From CAZCAC01 sp964496575 (GTDB lineage Bacteria; Planctomycetota; UBA1135; GCA-002686595), in assembly GCA_964496575.1 (NCBI GenBank), contig CAZCAC010000127.1, forward strand, positions 1-25,691: DNA of 25,691 nt. The letters run 5' to 3'. This document shows positions 16,407-24,251 of the stretch, one piece after another. Within the stretch, counting starts at the first letter, position 1, and each line of letters starts with the position of its first letter. The position numbers and the translations under genes are program-made. Below the pieces are notes generated by a model. The model was given only the letters and a program-made list of their open reading frames with translations, did not search any database and was not told the origin of the DNA.

Positions 16407-17540
16407 ATGACACCCGCATTCACCAACGGCCCGAGGATCTCGATGGAACGCTTTGCCACGACCTCCCGTGCGGACTTCCGCTTCGCCCCTCTCAACGCCC
16501 TCCTTCTGGTGATGATGAGCGTGGTCGGTCTCGTCACCCACACCCTCGTCCACGGCTTCAGTGCCATCGCCGTCTTCCTCGCCCTCGGCTCGGCGCTCAC
16601 CCTGGCGGTCCTCCTGCGCCTCGCCCAGGTCTGGGAAGTGATGGTGATCGTCGGCACGGCGACCTGCCTGGGGATCTACCTCTTGATGCGGCCTCACGCC
16701 GAGATCCTGGTCTTGACCATCGCCTTCGCCACGGTGATCTCGACCTCGGTCCAGATCGCCTACCAGTGGGAGCGCGCCGTGGTGCTCCGCTTCGGCGAGT
16801 TCCGCGGGTTGCGCACCTCCGGACTCTTCGTGCTGATCCCGGTGCTCGACAAGGTCGCCCAGTTCGTCGACCAGCGGATCCGGGTCACCGACTTCAGCGC
16901 CGAGACCACCTTGACCGCCGACACCGTCCCGGTGAACGTCGACGCGATCGCCTTCTGGATGGTCTGGGATGCGCAGAAGGCGGTGCTCGAGGTGGAGCAC
17001 TTCCAGCGCGCGGTGGTCCTCTCCGCGCAGACCGCGCTGCGCAACGCGATCGGTCAGAACGACCTCGCCGGGCTGCTCTCCCAGCGCGACCGCCTCGGCG
17101 AGGAGATACAGCGGATTCTCGACGAGAAGACCCACCCCTGGGGGGTCACCACCCAGGCGGTGGAGATCCGCGACATCATCATCCCCAAGGGGCTCGAGGA
17201 CGCGATGTCGAGGCAGGCGCAGGCCGAGCGCGAGCGGCAGAGCCGCATCATCCTCGGCACCGCCGAGACGGAGATCGCCGAGAAGTTCGCGCGCGCCTCC
17301 GACCACTACCAGAACAACCCCGTCGCCCTGCACCTGCGGGCGATGAACATGGTCTTCGAGGGCCTGCGCAAGAAGGGCTCGATGATCATCGTGCCCAGCT
17401 CCGCGGTCGAGACGATGGGGCTGGGCGCGCTGGGAGGGCTCACCTCCTTCGGCCGCACCGGCGAGGCGGTGCCCGGGGCGACTCCACCCACGGCGACCGA
17501 GGAGGAGGATCCCGCCAGCGGAGCGCCCGAGCCCTCCTGA
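16407..17540 (+). CDS. SPFH/Band 7 (slipin-like) membrane protein with N-terminal helices
   Basis: A 377-residue protein. Residues of about 27-115 hold three to four hydrophobic segments. The SPFH/Band 7 domain follows at about 118-290 (WERAVVLRFGEFRGLRTSGLFVLIPVLDKV, TVPVNVDAIAFWMVWDAQKAV, GQNDLAGLLSQRDRLGEEIQRILDEKTHPWGV, VEIRDIIIPKGLEDAMSRQAQAERERQSR). A coiled-coil-prone stretch and a Pro/Glu-rich tail close the protein. Slipins of this type usually have one N-terminal membrane segment, so the longer membrane part is notable. Family knowledge points to membrane microdomain scaffolding. It is coupled to the YtrA-type regulator upstream. No NfeD partner gene is visible nearby. Confidence 0.9.
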   Translation: MTPAFTNGPRISMERFATTSRADFRFAPLNALLLVMMSVVGLVTHTLVHGFSAIAVFLALGSALTLAVLLRLAQVWEVMVIVGTATCLGIYLLMRPHAEILVLTIAFATVISTSVQIAYQWERAVVLRFGEFRGLRTSGLFVLIPVLDKVAQFVDQRIRVTDFSAETTLTADTVPVNVDAIAFWMVWDAQKAVLEVEHFQRAVVLSAQTALRNAIGQNDLAGLLSQRDRLGEEIQRILDEKTHPWGVTTQAVEIRDIIIPKGLEDAMSRQAQAERERQSRIILGTAETEIAEKFARASDHYQNNPVALHLRAMNMVFEGLRKKGSMIIVPSSAVETMGLGALGGLTSFGRTGEAVPGATPPTATEEEDPASGAPEPS

Positions 17541-17601
17541 TCACGCGAAAACGCCGCCGTAATGGGCGATCGGCGCGATTCGGGGGCCCCGGGCCGTCCC
17601 T

Positions 17602-17617
17602 GGGGACTCCGGTCCCC
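17602..17617 (+). terminator. Hairpin downstream of the slipin gene
   Basis: GGGGAC and GTCCCC form a perfect 6-base stem with a TCCG loop; a second stem (CCCCG 17614-17618 with CGGGG 17626-17630) overlaps it. No T-tract follows, so termination is only plausible. Confidence 0.35.
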
Positions 17618-17684
17618 GCCCGGATCGGGGCGGTCCAAGACCCGACTTCGTATCCCTTGAAGCGGGTGCCGTTATCCTGTTGGG

Positions 17685-18200
17685 GTGGCTCAAGAGCGTG
17701 CAAGATCATCCCCCGGCCGAGCCAAGGTGATCGACGCTCTCCTGGAACACCGGGAGTTCGTCCGCAGCCTGGCCTGGAGGTTTACTTTCAGCCCCAGCGC
17801 CGCCGAGGATCTGGAGCAGGAGACCTGGCTTACCGCCCTGGAGCGTCCACCGGAGAGTCCGATCTTCTCGCCGCGCGGCTGGCTGGCGCAGGTCGTCCGC
17901 AGCCTGGCGGTCTCGCGGCTGCGCAAGGAGCGTCGCCGGCTGGTGCGGGAGACGCGGGCCCGGCGAGTCGGCTCCGAACCGTCGCCCTCCGAGCTGTTCG
18001 ACCGCGATCGCGTGCGCGAGCGACTCCTCATCGCCATGGAGCAGCTCGGCCCGCTCGAACGGCAAGTGATCGAGCTCCACTACGCCGTGGGCCTCTCGGC
18101 GCGGGAGATCGCCCGCCAGCTGGAGATGTCACCGCGTCGGGTCCGCGGGATCTGCGAGCGCGCCTGCGAGCGCTTGCGGCTCTTCGTCGAGGCTGGGTGA
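17685..18200 (+). CDS. ECF RNA polymerase sigma factor
   Basis: A 171-residue ECF sigma factor. Sigma-2 includes SAAEDLEQETWLTALERPP (about 38-56) and RGWLAQVVRSLAVSRLRKERRR; sigma-4 carries LGPLERQVIELHYAVGLSAREIARQLEMSPRRVRGICERACERLR near the C terminus. Unlike the factor at the left edge it ends right after sigma-4, with no membrane tail. The two share a pattern (ETW..AL..PP, then R.WLA.VVR) that suggests the same ECF subgroup. The start is a GTG at 17685 preceded by TTGGG. No anti-sigma gene is adjacent: the slipin gene is upstream and the next gene is convergent. Its control and targets are unknown. Confidence 0.88.
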   Translation: MAQERARSSPGRAKVIDALLEHREFVRSLAWRFTFSPSAAEDLEQETWLTALERPPESPIFSPRGWLAQVVRSLAVSRLRKERRRLVRETRARRVGSEPSPSELFDRDRVRERLLIAMEQLGPLERQVIELHYAVGLSAREIARQLEMSPRRVRGICERACERLRLFVEAG

Positions 18201-18305
18201 TCGGAATCGAGCCACCTCGACCTCAACATCACCCGCGAGGCGGGAACCGCGGTGGCGATGCCTTCGTGTCGCCCGCCGATCGAACTTCGTAGCGCGTTCC
18301 CGGGC

Positions 18306-19304
18306 TCAATCCCGCGCGACCAGCGCCATCAACGCAACGCGTCGCGCCGGATCCCGCTCGATCTCCAGTGCCCGCTCGACCATCTCCTCGGCTCGAGGGT
18401 GGTCCCCCAGGTCGACGTAGAGCCGGGCCAGCTGCTCCAGCGCCTCCCGACACGCCGGGTCGGTTTCCACGGCGCGCCGCAGAGCGGTCACGGCCTCGTC
18501 GGGACGTTCGAGCGCCGCGAGGTAGATCCCGCGGAGGTAGTGCGCGCTGGTGCACTGAGGATCGAGCTCGCACAGGGCGTCGAGCCAGCCCAGGGCCCGG
18601 AGCCGGGCTTCGGGAAACCGGGTGCACAGGTCATCTCTCATCGCCAGCATCGAGGCGTCGAGCAAGATCTCCGCGTCGGCGCAGCCCAGCTCGATCGCGC
18701 GCCCGTAGCTCAGGAAGGCGAGCTCCGGCCTCCCCGAGGCGTCGTAGACCCGGCCGAGGCAGGCGTGGGTCGCGGCGTCGTCGCCGTAGAGCTCGAGGGC
18801 CCGCTGGAGGGGGCCTTCAGCGGCGCGCTCGAGCCCGAGCTTCAGGCGCAACCGCCCCAGGGCACACAGCGCCGCCTGGTGGTCCGGGTCGATCGTCAAC
18901 AGGTGAGCGTAAGCGGCCTCCGCCGCGCGGTGATAGCCCAGGCGTTCGAGTAGAGCGGCCCTGAATTCCGGCAGCTCCACCTCGCCGGGAAACTCGGCGA
19001 TCCCCTGCTCGAGGAGCGCGCAGGCACTGGCGGCATCCCCGCTCTCGTAGAGCGCCCGGGCGGTCTCCCGATAGGTGCGCTCCGTCCTGGGATCCTCCGC
19101 GCGATGGACCTCGAACCACAGCTCCGCGGCGCGCGGCCAGTCCTCGGCGGCGGTCGCCTCCTCCGCGGAGTCGTAGTGCCGGCGCTTCTCGCCGCTCATG
19201 CAGCCGAGGAGGAGGGCGAAGGTCACGGGCAGCCAGAACCACCCGGCGAGTCCACCTCGGGCCCGGTCGGGGTCTCCGGAGTCTGTCCCTCGTCCTGCAC
19301 GCAT
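18306..19304 (-). CDS. TPR-repeat lipoprotein
   Basis: A 332-residue protein from the ATG at 19304. After a basic, fairly long lead it has a hydrophobic stretch ending in LLGC (a lipobox), then MSGEKRRHY. The rest is tetratricopeptide repeats: segments such as DWPRAAELWFEVH, GDAASACALLEQGIAEFPGEVELP, HRAAEAAYAHLLTIDPDHQAALCALGRLRL, RPELAFLSYGRAIELG, RPDEAVTALRRAVETDPACREALEQLARLYVDLGDHPRAEEMVERALEIE. TPR arrays bind partner proteins; the partner is unknown. ATGs at 19313 and 19340 are possible longer starts. It converges with the ECF gene and lies 142 bases after the four-helix membrane protein on the same strand. Confidence 0.83.
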   Translation of the reverse strand: MRAGRGTDSGDPDRARGGLAGWFWLPVTFALLLGCMSGEKRRHYDSAEEATAAEDWPRAAELWFEVHRAEDPRTERTYRETARALYESGDAASACALLEQGIAEFPGEVELPEFRAALLERLGYHRAAEAAYAHLLTIDPDHQAALCALGRLRLKLGLERAAEGPLQRALELYGDDAATHACLGRVYDASGRPELAFLSYGRAIELGCADAEILLDASMLAMRDDLCTRFPEARLRALGWLDALCELDPQCTSAHYLRGIYLAALERPDEAVTALRRAVETDPACREALEQLARLYVDLGDHPRAEEMVERALEIERDPARRVALMALVARD

Positions 19305-19446
19305 GATCACCATTGTCGGGGTGCCTGCCGCATCCCTCAACCCTCGAGTTCATCGACCGGCGGAGCCCGGCACGTCGAGTCGGACGCGACGTTACCTCGG
19401 TCGCGGTGACAGATCCTACGAGCGGGTCACCGGCAGATTCCCCGCC

Positions 19447-20103
19447 TCAGACTCGTCGGCCCAGGCCGATCCAGAACGCGCTCGCCAGCGCGAGGACGAA
19501 GCAAACCAGGTCGAGGGGCCCGAAGCTCGATCGGAGACGCGCCCAGGTGGACGGTGCGGGCTTCGCAACGGCGGCCTGGCCGCTCTCGGCGCGAATCCGC
19601 TCGATGTAGGCGGTTCGCGAAGGAGCATCCATCGCGTCCCAGCGCGCGGCCGCCTCGCTCCACACCTCCGGAGGGTAGTCGGACTCCGCCCGGACGAAGC
19701 AGGGATCGACCCCGTCGGGCCAGCGCACGTCCTCGTCTCGGGCGAGGTGCTCGAGCACCACCTCGTCGGCGAGGTAGGAGATGATCAGTTCCGGTTCCTC
19801 CAGCGAGAGCAGGTCCCCGCTCGCGGCCTGAATCTCGGACTCCGCTCCGGCCTCCTCCAACAGCACGACCGAGGCGGCCTTCCCCGCGCTGATCGCGAAC
19901 AGGGTGATCCCGGCGGCGATCGCCCCGGCGACGAGCCCACCTCTTCCCCGCTGCCCGAATCGGACCGCCGCGCCGACGGCGAGGCCGATCGCCCAGGCGA
20001 GGTATCCGAGCTCCCACCCGCTGGAGTAGGAGAGGGTAGCCCAGATCGCCGCCCCGAGGATGCCGGCCACCAGCCCGGCGAGGGAACGGTTGGAGAGCCT
20101 CAT
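19447..20103 (-). CDS. Four-helix membrane protein of unknown function
   Basis: A 218-residue protein with hydrophobic helices at about 8-25, 30-47 and 56-76 and a last one near 196-214. Between helices three and four is a soluble loop of about 115 residues containing SLEEPELIISYLADEVV, VRWPDGVDPCFVRAESDYPPEVWSEAAARWDAM. No family was recognised. The ATG at 20103 is the natural start before the first helix. The sulfatase gene ends 173 bases upstream on the same strand, so transcription from the sulfatase promoter is possible, but nothing in the sequence shows a shared role. Confidence 0.75.
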   Translation of the reverse strand: MRLSNRSLAGLVAGILGAAIWATLSYSSGWELGYLAWAIGLAVGAAVRFGQRGRGGLVAGAIAAGITLFAISAGKAASVVLLEEAGAESEIQAASGDLLSLEEPELIISYLADEVVLEHLARDEDVRWPDGVDPCFVRAESDYPPEVWSEAAARWDAMDAPSRTAYIERIRAESGQAAVAKPAPSTWARLRSSFGPLDLVCFVLALASAFWIGLGRRV

Positions 20104-20276
20104 CGATTGTCACCCGCCCCGGGTCCCGGCACCGCCGGTACCCCCCTCCCGGAGGGTCTCGTGGGGGGGCGTTCCCGCGAGAGATTCCACGATGAGCGAG
20201 AGGGTCGGGGAGCGCAAGGGGTGCCGGGGAGCTCCGGGACCCCCCCTCTCCCTGTTTTGGGACAGCCCGATTCCGC

Positions 20277-22382
20277 CTATTCGCCGCCCTCCGCCCAGCG
20301 GCCGATCGCCGCCTCGTCGAGCCGCCCCCAGTACACCCGGACTTCCTCGACGTCGCCGGGGAAGGGATTGGGCCCTTCGTAGGGCCCGACGGTGGACTCC
20401 TCGTCGGCGCCGATCTGCATCCCCTCCGCGGGGCGCTGCGTGAGCAACCGGGCGGGGGCCGCCGCGACCTCTCGCCCGTCGACGTAGAGCACCATCCGGC
20501 CGCCGGCCTCGAGCACCCCGACGAGGAGGTGGCTCCGGCCGGGCTCGAGGGGCTCGGGGGCGGCGACTTCCACGACCTCCTCGCTCTCGCGGATGGCGAA
20601 GGTGGCCCGCCCGTCGTTCAGGTAGAGCGCGTAGCCGTAGCTCTCTCCGCCTTGGGCGACGAGCACTCCCTGGCCCCCGGTCGGCGTGCAGCGAGCGCCG
20701 ACGGTCAGCGGCTTGCCGGAGGGATTACCCGGGGCGGCCACCTCGTCGTCGGGGCCGCGCCAGCGGAACACCTCGCGCAGCTCGACTCGCTCGGCGCGGC
20801 GCTGCACGTCCTTCGCGCGGAGCTCGCGCAGCGGGAGCTCCGGCTCGGTCTCACCGTAGTACAGCTGGAGCCGCTTCAGCTCGGCGGTGAGCTCACGGCG
20901 AATCGGGTCGTACTGGAGGTCGTCGTAGACGCTCTTCAGCTCGTCGGGATCGCGCTCGAGGTCGAAGAGCTCCCACTCATCGAGCTCGTAGTAGCGGATC
21001 AGCTTGTAGCGATCGGTGCGTACCCCGTAGTGGCGGTTGACCATGTGCACCGCGGGGTACTCGTAGTAGTGGTAGTAGATCGACTCGCGCCAGTCGTCGG
21101 GATCCTCGCCGCGCAGGAGCGGCACCAGGCTGCGTCCTTGCATCTCCTCGGGCGGCTCGACCCCGGCGATGTCGAGGAAGGTCTCGGCGAAGTCGATGTT
21201 CTGGACGAGGTGCTCGTCGACGGAGCCGGGCTCGGTCGCACCGGGCCAGCGCACGAGCAAGGGCATGCGCAGCGATTCCTCGTACATCCACCGCTTGTCG
21301 TACCAGCCGTGATCGCCGAGGTAGAAGCCCTGGTCGGAGTTGTAGATGACGATGGTGTTCTCGGCGAGGCCAGACTCGTCGAGGTAGTCGAGCACGCGCC
21401 CGAGGTTCTCGTCGACGGAAGCGATGCAGCGCAGGTAGTCCTTGATGTAGCGCTGGTAGCGCCAGCGAACGAGGTCGTCATCTTCGAGCTTGGCCTCGCG
21501 GAAGGCCTCGTTCTTCGGCTCGTAAGCGGCGTTCCAGACCTCGAGTTGCTCGGGAGTGAGGTTGCCCGGGGGTTTGAGCTTCGCGTCCGACTTGGAGAAG
21601 TGGTTCGCCAGTGTCATCTCCTGCATTCCGCACGCGCTGGTGCGCCCCTGCCAGTCGTCGAAGAGCGTCGCCGGCTCGGGCAGGTCGACATCGTCGAAGT
21701 CGTGGAGGTGTTTCGGCCCCGGCTGCCAGTTGCGGTGCGGCGCCTTGTGCTGCAGCATCAGCATGAAGGGCTTCTCGGGGTCGCGTTCCTCCTTCAGCCA
21801 CTGCAGGGCGAGGTCGGTGAGGATGTCGGTGGTGTAGCCGATGATCTTCTCGGTCCCCTCCGCGCTCTTCAGCGGTGGGTTGTAGTAGGGACCTTGACCC
21901 TTCAGTACCTGCCAATGGTCGAAGCCGGTGGGATCGCTCTTGAGGTGCCACTTGCCGACGATCGCCGTCTGGTAGCCGGCCTTGCGCAGGAGTTTGGGAA
22001 AGGTGACCTGCTCGCCGTCGAACACGATCGTGTTGTCGATCACGCCGTTCCGATGGCTGTGCTTGCCGGTGAGGATCGTCGCCCGGCTCGGCGCGCAGAT
22101 CGAGTTGCCGACGAAGCAATTGCGGAAAAGCACCCCCTCGTCGGCGAGTCGATCGATGTTCGGCGTCTGGTTGAGCACCGACCCGTAGGCACTGATCGCG
22201 TGCGAGGCGTGGTCGTCGGTGAAGACGAACAGGATGTTCGGATACGGTACCCGGTCAGAATCCGCCGCTATCCTCGAGCGGTCCGGCATCGCCGTGCCGC
22301 CCGAGGATAGCGGCGGATCCTGACCAGGTACCGCACAGGCGATGACGACGAGAGCGCAGCCGATCGAGGTGGACGTCTTCAT
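20277..22382 (-). CDS. S1 sulfatase with LamG-like C-terminal domain
   Basis: A 701-residue secreted sulfatase. The signal region ends in VIAC (possible lipobox, Cys16). The sulfatase domain begins at PYPNILFVFTDDHA, with metal-binding Asp56/Asp57. The formylglycine motif CAPSR is at 96-100, so the maturation enzyme must act on it. Further active-site parts are KHSHRNGV, KAPHRNW and NSDQGFYLGDHGWYDKRWMYEES. The usual C-terminal subdomain (YKLIRYYELDEWELFDLERDPDEL) follows, then about 150 residues of LamG/concanavalin-like fold (ALYLNDGRATFAIRE, MVLYVDGREVAAAPARL, EEVRVYWGRLDEAAIGRW), probably for glycan binding. Substrates are likely sulfated polysaccharides. Residues 17-46 are encoded by a large inverted repeat. 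The ATG at 22382 fits the signal peptide; 22406 is possible. Confidence 0.92.
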   Translation of the reverse strand: MKTSTSIGCALVVIACAVPGQDPPLSSGGTAMPDRSRIAADSDRVPYPNILFVFTDDHASHAISAYGSVLNQTPNIDRLADEGVLFRNCFVGNSICAPSRATILTGKHSHRNGVIDNTIVFDGEQVTFPKLLRKAGYQTAIVGKWHLKSDPTGFDHWQVLKGQGPYYNPPLKSAEGTEKIIGYTTDILTDLALQWLKEERDPEKPFMLMLQHKAPHRNWQPGPKHLHDFDDVDLPEPATLFDDWQGRTSACGMQEMTLANHFSKSDAKLKPPGNLTPEQLEVWNAAYEPKNEAFREAKLEDDDLVRWRYQRYIKDYLRCIASVDENLGRVLDYLDESGLAENTIVIYNSDQGFYLGDHGWYDKRWMYEESLRMPLLVRWPGATEPGSVDEHLVQNIDFAETFLDIAGVEPPEEMQGRSLVPLLRGEDPDDWRESIYYHYYEYPAVHMVNRHYGVRTDRYKLIRYYELDEWELFDLERDPDELKSVYDDLQYDPIRRELTAELKRLQLYYGETEPELPLRELRAKDVQRRAERVELREVFRWRGPDDEVAAPGNPSGKPLTVGARCTPTGGQGVLVAQGGESYGYALYLNDGRATFAIRESEEVVEVAAPEPLEPGRSHLLVGVLEAGGRMVLYVDGREVAAAPARLLTQRPAEGMQIGADEESTVGPYEGPNPFPGDVEEVRVYWGRLDEAAIGRWAEGGE
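22245..22333. repeat. 37-base near-perfect inverted repeat within the sulfatase gene
   Basis: Arms 22245-22281 and 22297-22333 are complementary at 34 of 37 positions, with a 15-base loop. All three mismatches are transitions, which still pair as G-U in one of the two possible transcripts. It codes the linker between signal peptide and sulfatase domain (residues 17-46) without breaking the frame. It resembles a REP/REPIN-type palindromic element inserted in frame. No target duplication was found. Confidence 0.75.
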
Positions 22383-22442
22383 GCCACCACGATCACAAGA
22401 CCGCACCGGGATGTCCAGCGCGAGCGCCGCCCGTCCGTTACG

Positions 22443-23897
22443 TTACTGCACCGAGATCTCGACGTCGTCGAGGTAGTGCCACACCTCGGTCTCCCAGCTG
22501 ACGGTGAAGCCGACGGCCACCCAGAGCCTGGTGCGGTTACCGGTGTCCACCTGTTCGGTCACGTGGTACTCCGCCCAGCCGTCCTGCATCGGCTCCAGGG
22601 TGAAGTCCGCCTCCCCCTCCGGATCCAGCATGCCGATGTAGTAGACCGGCGTCGTCGCCATGTTCGCCTGAATGCCGAAGGCCCAGGAGAGATCGACGGT
22701 CACCTCGCTCTTGGGCTCGACCGGGACCCAGCGTTCGATCCAGATCGTGCCGTCGTCGGACTGGCCGTTGAAGTACATCGAGAGGCCGCTGTGTCCGGTG
22801 TAGGCCTCGGTGCGGGTCCGCATGATCCGCCACTGGCGGCAGAGGTCGATGTTGGCGTCGAAGGGCACGTCGGCGTCGGCGAGCCACGCTCCCTGTCCCG
22901 ACTCACCGCCGTGCCAGACGCCGGTGCCCGAGCCACTCGGAACCACCTCCTCGAAACCTTCGACGTATTCGCCGTAGCCGCTGCCCACGAAGAGATCGGT
23001 GAAGCTGCGGTTGTTGTGCTCGTCGAGCTCACCGTGCACGTCGTTCCAGTCGACCACGGCCCAGAGTCGGTGCTGACCGGGAACGGCCGTCGTATCGAAG
23101 GTGAGGCGCCGAGTGCTTCCACCGGCGGGGATCGAAGCGATCGTTCCCGAGGCGACCACCACGCCATTCTCGGGACGGCCGTCGAAGAGGTGAACGGGCA
23201 CGTTCGTCGCGGGCAGGGTACCGTTGTTGTGGACCGTGACGGCGACCTGCAGCGGCTGCGAAGGTGCCGGGGTCACGTCGTCGACCCGGATGTCGGCGGG
23301 CCCGAGGGTCAGGTCCGGTGCCCCCACGGGCAGGACGGAGACGTACGAGACCAGGAGACGCGGCCGGTGGTTCGAGTCGAGCGACGAAGGGGAGGTGATG
23401 CGCTCGTGGTTGTACCCCGCCTGCGTCCACTTGATCGTGAGCTCGTCGTCCGCGGCCGCACTTCCGGTGATCTCGGCGGTGACGTCGATCTGCTTCCAGC
23501 CACCGATCCCCGAGATGTAGGACTGGATCAGGTGGTCGGTCGGCCAGTTGTAGAGCTCCGCGTGCGTACTCTCGAGGAACGACCATCCGTCGTCGCTGAC
23601 GTGATGGATCGAGACGACGTCCCCCGGGTGCGTCGCTTCCACGTAGAAACGGAGGATCGCAGAGCGAACGGTCGCGCCCTGGGGAATGTCGGAGAGATCG
23701 AACTTCAGCAGCGCGGATGGGTGCAGGATCGAGTCCTGGTCCTTCCAGTGGTAGGGCCATGCCACGCGGCACCAATCCTTCACGTCGCTACTGTCGATCA
23801 CCACGCGGTTGTAGATGATCCCCGAGACCTGGGCGCCGAGCGTCGCTTGCAGCGCCCAGGCGGCACACAGTGTCGATGCGAGAACACGAACCTTCAT
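22443..23897 (-). CDS. Secreted DNRLRE- and CARDB-domain protein
   Basis: A 484-residue secreted protein with a signal peptide (MKVRVLASTLCAAWALQATLGA). Residues of about 28-190 look like a DNRLRE/CBM96-type beta-sandwich (SALLKFDLSDIPQGATVRSAILRFYVEA, WTQAGYNHERITSPSSLDSNHRPRLLVSY). Residues 195-305 look like a CARDB domain (DLTLGPADIRVDDVTPAPSQPLQVAVTVHNNG, DEHNNRSF). The last 170 residues form another beta-rich, possibly carbohydrate-binding domain (GLSMYFNGQSDDGTIWIERWV, WHYLDDVEISVQ). No catalytic motif is seen. A strong AAGGAGG at 23904-23910 supports the ATG at 23897. It precedes the LamG sulfatase by 60 bases on the same strand, which suggests joint work on extracellular glycans. Confidence 0.85.
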   Translation of the reverse strand: MKVRVLASTLCAAWALQATLGAQVSGIIYNRVVIDSSDVKDWCRVAWPYHWKDQDSILHPSALLKFDLSDIPQGATVRSAILRFYVEATHPGDVVSIHHVSDDGWSFLESTHAELYNWPTDHLIQSYISGIGGWKQIDVTAEITGSAAADDELTIKWTQAGYNHERITSPSSLDSNHRPRLLVSYVSVLPVGAPDLTLGPADIRVDDVTPAPSQPLQVAVTVHNNGTLPATNVPVHLFDGRPENGVVVASGTIASIPAGGSTRRLTFDTTAVPGQHRLWAVVDWNDVHGELDEHNNRSFTDLFVGSGYGEYVEGFEEVVPSGSGTGVWHGGESGQGAWLADADVPFDANIDLCRQWRIMRTRTEAYTGHSGLSMYFNGQSDDGTIWIERWVPVEPKSEVTVDLSWAFGIQANMATTPVYYIGMLDPEGEADFTLEPMQDGWAEYHVTEQVDTGNRTRLWVAVGFTVSWETEVWHYLDDVEISVQ

Positions 23898-23903
23898 CTC
23901 GAA

Positions 23904-23910
23904 CCTCCTT
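23904..23910 (-). promoter_or_regulatory. Strong ribosome binding site of the DNRLRE/CARDB gene
   Basis: AAGGAGG on the minus strand, six bases before the ATG at 23897. It is the best Shine-Dalgarno sequence in the window and points to high expression. Confidence 0.75.
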
Positions 23911-24101
23911 CAGTCCCTCACTTGCCGGACGTTTCTTTCCAGGGGCGTGCAACGCACCCCGGCCTCGCCTTCCCGATGGTACGCCGGGAGCTCCCACTGG
24001 GCAAGGATGTTGCAGATTGCGAGAATGCCGAGCGAAGAGCGTGGGGCCGTCGCCTCGCGAGCGAAACAGCCGACGAAGAGGATACGAGGGGAGGCTCTGG
24101 A

Positions 24102-24251
24102 ATGGGCGACGAGAGTACTGGCGCAAGACGCCTGTTCTGGCTCACAGTGGGCGTCCTGCTGGCGGCACTCACCATCGGCTGCGGACCGGCCCTGCGGGCG
24201 GAGGATGAGCGAGCCAGGTCGGCCACCGGCTGCGGGGAACAGAGAGACTAG
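24102..24251 (+). CDS. Putative small lipoprotein
   Basis: A 49-residue product with a lipoprotein-type N terminus: a few polar residues, ARR, a hydrophobic core (LFWLTVGVLLAALTIGC, lipidated Cys27) and a short charged tail. GGGGAGG lies about eight bases upstream of the ATG at 24102. The gene ends on CTAG, whose reverse complement gives the stop of the convergent sulfatase remnant. No homologue was recognised, and its shortness keeps confidence moderate. Confidence 0.5.
   Translation: MGDESTGARRLFWLTVGVLLAALTIGCGPALRAEDERARSATGCGEQRD

Noticed and set aside
18241..18302. A 7-base inverted repeat (CGGGAAC/GTTCCCG) between the ECF and TPR genes as a terminator.
   Set aside because: The loop is nearly 50 bases, no T-tract follows, and shorter competing stems lie between the arms.
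20529..24251. Long plus-strand frames opposite the sulfatase and the DNRLRE/CARDB gene.
   Set aside because: They are antisense shadows of secreted proteins with clear signals and motifs. Only the last 49 codons, beyond those genes, look like an independent small lipoprotein.
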